Shown: positions 60,239 to 64,000 of the stretch, piece after piece
Numbering within the stretch: position 1 is the stretch's first letter
How the letters are laid out: every line of letters begins with the position of its first letter
From: JBGQOJ01 sp052119585
Lineage (GTDB): Bacteria; Pseudomonadota; Alphaproteobacteria; Rhodobacterales; Rhodobacteraceae
DNA: 64,000 bases
Reading direction: 5' to 3'
NCBI RefSeq assembly: GCF_052119585.1
Contig: NZ_JBGQOJ010000008.1
Span: forward strand, 1 to 64,000
Notes under the pieces: model-generated
Seen by the model: only the letters and a program-made list of their open reading frames with translations
Databases searched by the model: none
What the model was told of the DNA's origin: nothing
Made by a program: the position numbers and the translations under genes

Positions 60239-61168
60239 ATGACCACTCTTCGCCAGCTTCGCTTCCTCGTGGCGCTTTCGGACACGCTGAATTTCTCGCG
60301 TGCGGCAGAGCTGTGCCATGTGACCCAGCCCACCCTGTCAACCGGATTGAAAGAACTCGAGGAACGGCTTGGCGTGCCCCTTGCCGAACGGTCCAAGCGG
60401 TCGGTCATGCTGACCCCGCTGGGGGTCGAGATGGTGCGGCGGGCCAGGGTGGTCCTGAACGACGTAGCCGACATCGAGACCCTCGCCCACGCGCAGGCGG
60501 GCACCCTGCAAGGCGACCTGCGGCTGGGGGCCATCCCAACGGTCGGTCCGTTCCTTGTGCCGCGCGCCCTGCCCCTGCTGCGCAAGGCATGGCCGGATCA
60601 GCGACTGTTCCTGCGCGAGGAAATAACGGAATCGCTCGTTGCCGGCCTTGCCGAGGGCCGGCTGGATCTGATCCTCGTGGCGCTGCCCCATGCGATCGGC
60701 AACATCGAGACGGAATTGCTGTTCGAGGATGGATACCAGCTTGCCACGCCCATCGGTCATCCCCTGTCCGGCAGCCGCAATGTGACCGGCCAAAAACTGG
60801 CAAAGGCTTCGCTTTTGCTGCTTGAAAAGGGGCACTGCCTGCAACGCCACGCCCTAGAGGCCTATGCCGAAATGGGCACGCCGCCGGGCGATGCCTTTTC
60901 CGCAACCAGCCTGCCAACGCTGATTTCCATGGTGGAAGAGGGGCTGGGCATCACCCTTTTGCCGCAGCTTGGCGTGGATGCGGGCATTGCGCGCGGTCAT
61001 GACATTGCATTGACCCCCCTGCCCCGCGCCTGCCCGCGCCGCGTCGTGCTGGGCTGGCGCGCAACATCACCACATGCGCCGCACTTTCGCCGGATCGCGG
61101 CCCTGTTCCGGCAGGCAAGGGAAAGCCTGCGGGTGCCGCCGGAACAGCAGGCCGGCTCAAGCGGATAA
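60239..61168 (+). CDS. oxyR: OxyR-like LysR regulator with a single redox cysteine
   Basis: A 309-residue LysR regulator of the OxyR group. Helix-turn-helix: LNFSRAAELCHVTQPTLSTG then LKELEERLGVPLAERSK. In the effector domain the sensing motif LEKGHCLQRHAL carries C200, aligned to E. coli Cys199. The second redox cysteine (Cys208 in E. coli, motif GFCFE) is replaced: the position reads AYAEMG, with Tyr209. So an intramolecular disulphide of the classical type cannot form here. It is divergent from the Prx6-type gene, as usual. ATG is used rather than the TTG just before it. Confidence 0.85.
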   Translation: MTTLRQLRFLVALSDTLNFSRAAELCHVTQPTLSTGLKELEERLGVPLAERSKRSVMLTPLGVEMVRRARVVLNDVADIETLAHAQAGTLQGDLRLGAIPTVGPFLVPRALPLLRKAWPDQRLFLREEITESLVAGLAEGRLDLILVALPHAIGNIETELLFEDGYQLATPIGHPLSGSRNVTGQKLAKASLLLLEKGHCLQRHALEAYAEMGTPPGDAFSATSLPTLISMVEEGLGITLLPQLGVDAGIARGHDIALTPLPRACPRRVVLGWRATSPHAPHFRRIAALFRQARESLRVPPEQQAGSSG

Positions 61169-61530
61169 CGGGGCTGGTTTGCGGGCGACAATATAGGGGT
61201 TCTGAGAATAGCCGCCAAAGATGCGCTCTTCGACAATCTCGAAACCCGCGTCAAGAATGGCCTGCCTGAGCCGGGACACACCAAGCGAGGTGGCGGTCGG
61301 GAACATGCCAAAGACCCGAAGCAGCGGAAAAAGCGCGCGCAGCCTCAGCTTCATATCGGCAAAGCACCAGGTCTTGCTGATCAGTTGACCGCCCGGCTGC
61401 AACTGGTCGTAAATCCGGGCCAGCATATCGGGCAGGTCATCGACAAGGTGCAGCACATTGATCGCACATATCGCGTCGAACGGCCCCCCATCGAAGGCAT
61501 GCGCGGCATCGGCCAGACCGCCAGATTGTA
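61157..61530 (-). pseudogene. 3' remnant of a SAM-dependent methyltransferase
   Basis: The frame encodes the second half of a UbiE-like class I methyltransferase: GGLADAAHAFDGGPFDAICA, then NVLHLVDDLPDMLARIY and QLQPGGQLISKTWC, with a normal end (GYSQNPYIVARKP). The N-terminal SAM-binding part is missing; upstream the DNA switches to the start of a different gene in another frame. It overlaps the end of the OxyR-like gene by 12 bases. An internal Met could start a 99-residue product, but without the SAM-binding motif it should be inactive. Confidence 0.65.
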
Positions 61531-61572
61531 CTGGGCGAACACCAGGAAAAACTCCTGTTCCGAAAATGGCAT
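61530..61572 (-). pseudogene. 5' stub of a DUF6064-like membrane-protein gene
   Basis: A good ribosome site (AAGGA) and ATG begin MPFSEQEFFLVFAQYNLAVW, which looks like the N-terminus of the DUF6064 membrane-protein group as I remember it. After about 20 residues the homology ends where methyltransferase sequence begins in another frame; the stub frame continues for 64 residues to a stop near 61381. This looks like a deletion joint between two genes. Confidence 0.4.
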
Positions 61573-61626
61573 GGTCAATCCTTTCGACGGCGGAAAACCT
61601 CTTCGCTCTGGCCTGCTGTCACACGT

Positions 61627-62073
61627 CTAGCGGGCCTCAAGATCAGCAATCAGCACCTTCATCTCGTCGATCTCGCGCCGTTGCGTTGCAATAATCTGAT
61701 CGGCCAACGCCCGTACGCGCGGGTCGGTTATGCGCGCGCGTTCGCTGGTCAGGATGGCGATGGAATGATGTGGAATCATCGCCTTCATCCAGGCGATCTC
61801 GTCGACCGTCCTCTGACTGCGCACAAGATAAAGAGCGGTCCCGAAGGCCAGAATGCTGATTGCGACAATTGCAATATTTGCGGATCTGTTGCGATACATC
61901 CCCAGCATATAGACCAGCATGATCAAGGCCATCGCGGCCCCCATATAGACCGCCATCCAAGCCCTCGTCTGGCTCCAGAATATGTGGCCGAACTGATAGG
62001 TGTTCAGATACATAAGCGCGTACATTGCGACGACCGAGGTGGCTATCATTGCCGAAAATCTAAGGTAGTTCAT
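61627..62073 (-). CDS. DUF305-family membrane protein
   Basis: A 148-residue protein with three N-terminal membrane helices (MIATSVVAMYALMYLNTYQF, WMAVYMGAAMALIMLVYMLG, IAIVAISILAFGTALYLV) and a helical DUF305 domain. The latter carries MKAMIPHHSIAILTSERARI and MKVLIADLEA, the MxxHHxxAI motif of the ferritin-like DUF305 fold. Proteins of this kind are often near copper and metal-resistance genes. The start is chosen at MNYLRFSAM, which has GGAAGG eight bases before it. Confidence 0.8.
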   Translation of the reverse strand: MNYLRFSAMIATSVVAMYALMYLNTYQFGHIFWSQTRAWMAVYMGAAMALIMLVYMLGMYRNRSANIAIVAISILAFGTALYLVRSQRTVDEIAWMKAMIPHHSIAILTSERARITDPRVRALADQIIATQRREIDEMKVLIADLEAR

Positions 62074-62115
62074 AACGGTATCCTTCCCCATCGGGCCTGT
62101 CCCCTTGAACACCGG

Positions 62116-62238
62116 TCAGCTTGCGGATTGGCCATCGAGCAGGAAACTGGTCTTGGCGCTGATCCGGTAGCTGGTGATTTTGCCGTCGGAAACCTCGGCG
62201 TTCATGTCCTTGATGCAGACCGACTCGATGTGGCGCAT
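62116..62238 (-). pseudogene. Dodecin-like remnant (C-terminal two thirds)
   Basis: A 40-residue frame reads MRHIESVCIKDMNAEVSDGK then ITSYRISAKTSFLLDG. This matches the last two thirds of dodecins, small flavin-binding proteins of about 68 residues that end EVTEIRGHIEDGKVAHYQVTLKVGF-like. The N-terminal strand and helix are absent, and a stop codon lies in frame just upstream of the ATG. It is probably a truncated gene, although a short product could be made. Confidence 0.5.
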
Positions 62239-62283
62239 TGACGGCGGTTAATCACGTCTGGAAAAATCCGGTGTGCCGGGACA

Positions 62284-63267
62284 TCAGGACTGGCCGGTCA
62301 AGGCCTGTTCGTCTGCAATCCTCGGTTCCAGCCTCTCTTCCGCTTGCAAACTGAATTTCTGAAAAATTCCCAGTCCGATGACAATCACAACCGAGACGAC
62401 CAGCAGCATGATCGGAAACAGAAGAAGTTCGGGGCTGGTATTCCCGACATCGAACACCAGAACAATGCCTTCGATCGCGACGACAAGCGCGATAATCACC
62501 ATGAACTTGGTCACAGCCTCGCGGGCCTCGGATGGCTTGCGCAGTTCCCGGCTGCGAAGGACTTCCTCCTCCATCACGTATTTCGCGACATCAAGGATCG
62601 CGACCGAAATGACAAGCGAACTGACCGCGTCCAGCAGAACGCCTTCAGGTTCCATGCTTTCAAAAAGCGCTTGATAAGCACGCCCCATAGAGACCCAGAT
62701 AAGCCCGATCGAAATCGCCGCCATGGCAAGGGCGACAATACCGTAGACAGCCGCCGCCAGCACGATGAACCCATCCGCGCCACGGGACAGAACCCTGGAC
62801 TTGTACATGCTCCCGCGCGGCTTCTGCATGGCATTGCGCGGCGAAGGATCCGTTCCGCCAGAACCGCCATCTGGCGAAATGGCTGGTTTTTTGCCCCCAT
62901 GTGACGCGCCAAAGCCCAGCCATTCCAATGCCTCGTTCTCTCGGTCTATTGCAAAATACCGCATCTCGGCCTTCGCAAACGGCGCCGACAAGGTCGTTCC
63001 CCATTTCTCCAGTGCGCTATCGCCCAGAACGGCAATGCGCCCGAAATCGCCACGATATTTCAGGTCAAACTCCAATTCGCGCCACAGCGCACCGATCTCC
63101 CAACCCCGAAAGTCCTCCAGCCGCATAAGGATGCGCAAGGGACCGTTGGACAACTCCATCGCGTGTTCCAATTCGGGAATTGCGGATTCGTAGTCCTTGG
63201 TGGTCAGCGTGCCCGACGCCCGCACCACGATCATGTCGCCATCGGGGCTATGTTCGATCTCTATCAT
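62284..63267 (-). CDS. SpoIIAA-like domain fused to a membrane domain
   Basis: A 327-residue protein. Residues 1-120 resemble the SpoIIAA-like (STAS/SEC14-related) domain: MIVVRASGTLTTKDYESAIP, LEDFRGWEIGALWRELEFDL and GRIAVLGDSALEKWGTTLSA. A Gly/Pro/Ser linker follows, then four membrane helices in two pairs (VLAAAVYGIVALAMAAISIG; LVISVAILDVAKYV; MVIIALVVAIEGIVLVFDVG; IMLLVVSVVIVIGLGIF). Single SpoIIAA-like proteins are common, but this fusion is not one I know. The start is MIEIEHSPDG with GAGGGTGAT before it. The function is unknown; a membrane-tied sensor or lipid-related role is possible. Confidence 0.65.
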   Translation of the reverse strand: MIEIEHSPDGDMIVVRASGTLTTKDYESAIPELEHAMELSNGPLRILMRLEDFRGWEIGALWRELEFDLKYRGDFGRIAVLGDSALEKWGTTLSAPFAKAEMRYFAIDRENEALEWLGFGASHGGKKPAISPDGGSGGTDPSPRNAMQKPRGSMYKSRVLSRGADGFIVLAAAVYGIVALAMAAISIGLIWVSMGRAYQALFESMEPEGVLLDAVSSLVISVAILDVAKYVMEEEVLRSRELRKPSEAREAVTKFMVIIALVVAIEGIVLVFDVGNTSPELLLFPIMLLVVSVVIVIGLGIFQKFSLQAEERLEPRIADEQALTGQS

Positions 63268-63444
63268 ATCACCCTCGCTTTCCGGCTCGGTCAATCGCCA
63301 ATCCAAAGGCTATCCCACAAATGCCGCGTCAGATCACCGGAACCCTCGGGCATGTCCAAACTGGTCATCTTCGCCTCCTTTCCGCCGTCGGTCGGTGTGC
63401 TGTTTTTCCAGTCCGGTTGACGAAAGGCGTTTGTCCTGAACGCC

Positions 63445-63930
63445 TTAACCGCCGTTCGTTCTGTCGCTCATGCTTTGCGCCATATAGGTCGGCTCGCCCA
63501 AACGCTTGAGAAGCCCAAGCTGACGTGAAAGCCAGTCCATATGGCCTTCTTCATCCAGAACGATGGTCTCGAACAGCATGCGGGTGCCGATATCTTGCTG
63601 CTCGGTCGCCGTCCGCACAGCCTCGGTGTAGAAATCAATCGCATTCTTCTCTTCCACCAGATCGGCGGTGAACATCCCCTCCAGCGACATCGATCGTTTC
63701 GGCGTTTTAGCAGCCTCGATCACAGGATCGCCGCCCAGAAACAGGATCCGGTTGATGAACTGGTCCGCATGACCAATTTCCTCGCTCATCTCCTCGCGCA
63801 TTCGTGCCGCAAGCACGTCCAGTCCCCAATCATCCAGCACATGCGCATGCAACATATACTGACTGACTGCCGCCATCTCCATGCCCAGGGCTTTCTGCAT
63901 GTTTTCAATACTTTGAGGTCTATTTTCCAT
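63445..63930 (-). CDS. Bacterioferritin-like protein without the haem methionine
   Basis: A 161-residue ferritin-fold protein that should store or oxidise iron. It matches E. coli bacterioferritin over its whole length: LGMEMAAVSQYMLHAHVLDD with the first ligand Glu, REEMSEEIGHADQFINRILF with Glu and His, VEEKNAIDFYTEAVRTA with the bridging Glu, and FETIVLDEEGHMDWLSRQLG with Glu and His. The diiron ligands are all present. The haem ligand Met52 of E. coli (DEMKH) is Ile here (EEIGH). ATG with GAGGA upstream is used instead of an in-frame GTG. Closest alternatives are haem-free Bfr-type ferritins. Confidence 0.85.
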   Translation of the reverse strand: MENRPQSIENMQKALGMEMAAVSQYMLHAHVLDDWGLDVLAARMREEMSEEIGHADQFINRILFLGGDPVIEAAKTPKRSMSLEGMFTADLVEEKNAIDFYTEAVRTATEQQDIGTRMLFETIVLDEEGHMDWLSRQLGLLKRLGEPTYMAQSMSDRTNGG

Positions 63931-64000
63931 CACATCCTCACAATTCCTATTCGGGCCTTAGTCGGAATTCGCGTCATCACGGCGCCATCCCATGCGGGGT

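Noticed and set aside
1..64000. CRISPR arrays, tRNA or rRNA genes
   Set aside because: No regularly spaced direct repeats and no cloverleaf or rRNA signature were recognised by reading; a tRNAscan-type search was not possible here.

Overview
The window is high-GC DNA whose proteins look like those of a marine-type alphaproteobacterium, most likely Rhodobacterales/Roseobacter group. This is inferred from protein resemblance, a TAXI-TRAP importer, a Mur-like Fur protein without CxxC, an alphaproteobacterial LexA box (GAAC-N7-GAAC) and an FnrL-type box. No rRNA, tRNA, CRISPR array, prophage or replication origin was recognised.

Positions 1-14000 are a patchwork of transport/regulator modules and broken genes. 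The right end of an IS3-family element and a frame-broken second transposase abut the 3' part of a NMT1/THI5-like binding protein. These face an NCS1 nucleobase permease with a divergent GntR regulator. Next come a Mn/Zn-type ABC importer (sitABCD-like) divergent from a Fur/Mur regulator, a frameshifted LysE exporter, a transposase orfA scrap, a phytanoyl-CoA dioxygenase-like/SDR pair under a LacI-type regulator, yaeQ, and a scrap of a pRiA4b ORF-3-like gene.

Positions 14000-34800 hold a four-gene operon of a TAXI binding protein, a fused TRAP permease, an AtuA/DUF1446 protein and its small companion, with a divergent LysR regulator. Then come a DegT aminotransferase remnant, a MgtC/DUF4010 membrane protein and a CHAD protein. 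A compact SOS mutagenesis operon (SRAP-imuA-imuB-dnaE2) follows, with a perfect LexA box. It is followed by an HtrA/Deg protease, a small lipoprotein, a large exported transglutaminase-like protein lacking the usual cysteine, and an exported metallo-beta-lactamase-fold protein with an altered metal motif.

Positions 35150-56850 form a surface-polysaccharide island. It has an export/control operon (Wza-like OPX, low-molecular-weight tyrosine phosphatase, Wzc-like tyrosine kinase, NusG paralogue). An RTX protein gene with a perfect FNR-type box and a lipoprotein gene follow. Then come glycosyltransferases, sugar-modifying dehydratases/epimerases and methyltransferases, and two large multi-pass membrane proteins. 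The centre is an eight-gene minus-strand operon with overlapping or nearly overlapping genes. It starts with rfbF-rfbG (CDP-glucose to CDP-4-keto-6-deoxyglucose) and continues with an RfbC-like epimerase, a C-methyltransferase, a reductase, a CmcI-like methyltransferase, a GT2 and a GtrA protein. Its gene order suggests synthesis and transfer of a CDP-linked branched 6-deoxyhexose.

Positions 57100-64000 are stress genes: an FeS-type (PhrB-like) photolyase, a CIA30-domain protein behind a 14-bp hairpin, a Prx6-like peroxiredoxin divergent from an OxyR-like regulator with only one of the two redox cysteines, gene remnants (methyltransferase, DUF6064-like, dodecin-like), a DUF305 membrane protein, a SpoIIAA-like/membrane fusion and a bacterioferritin-like protein without the haem-ligand methionine.
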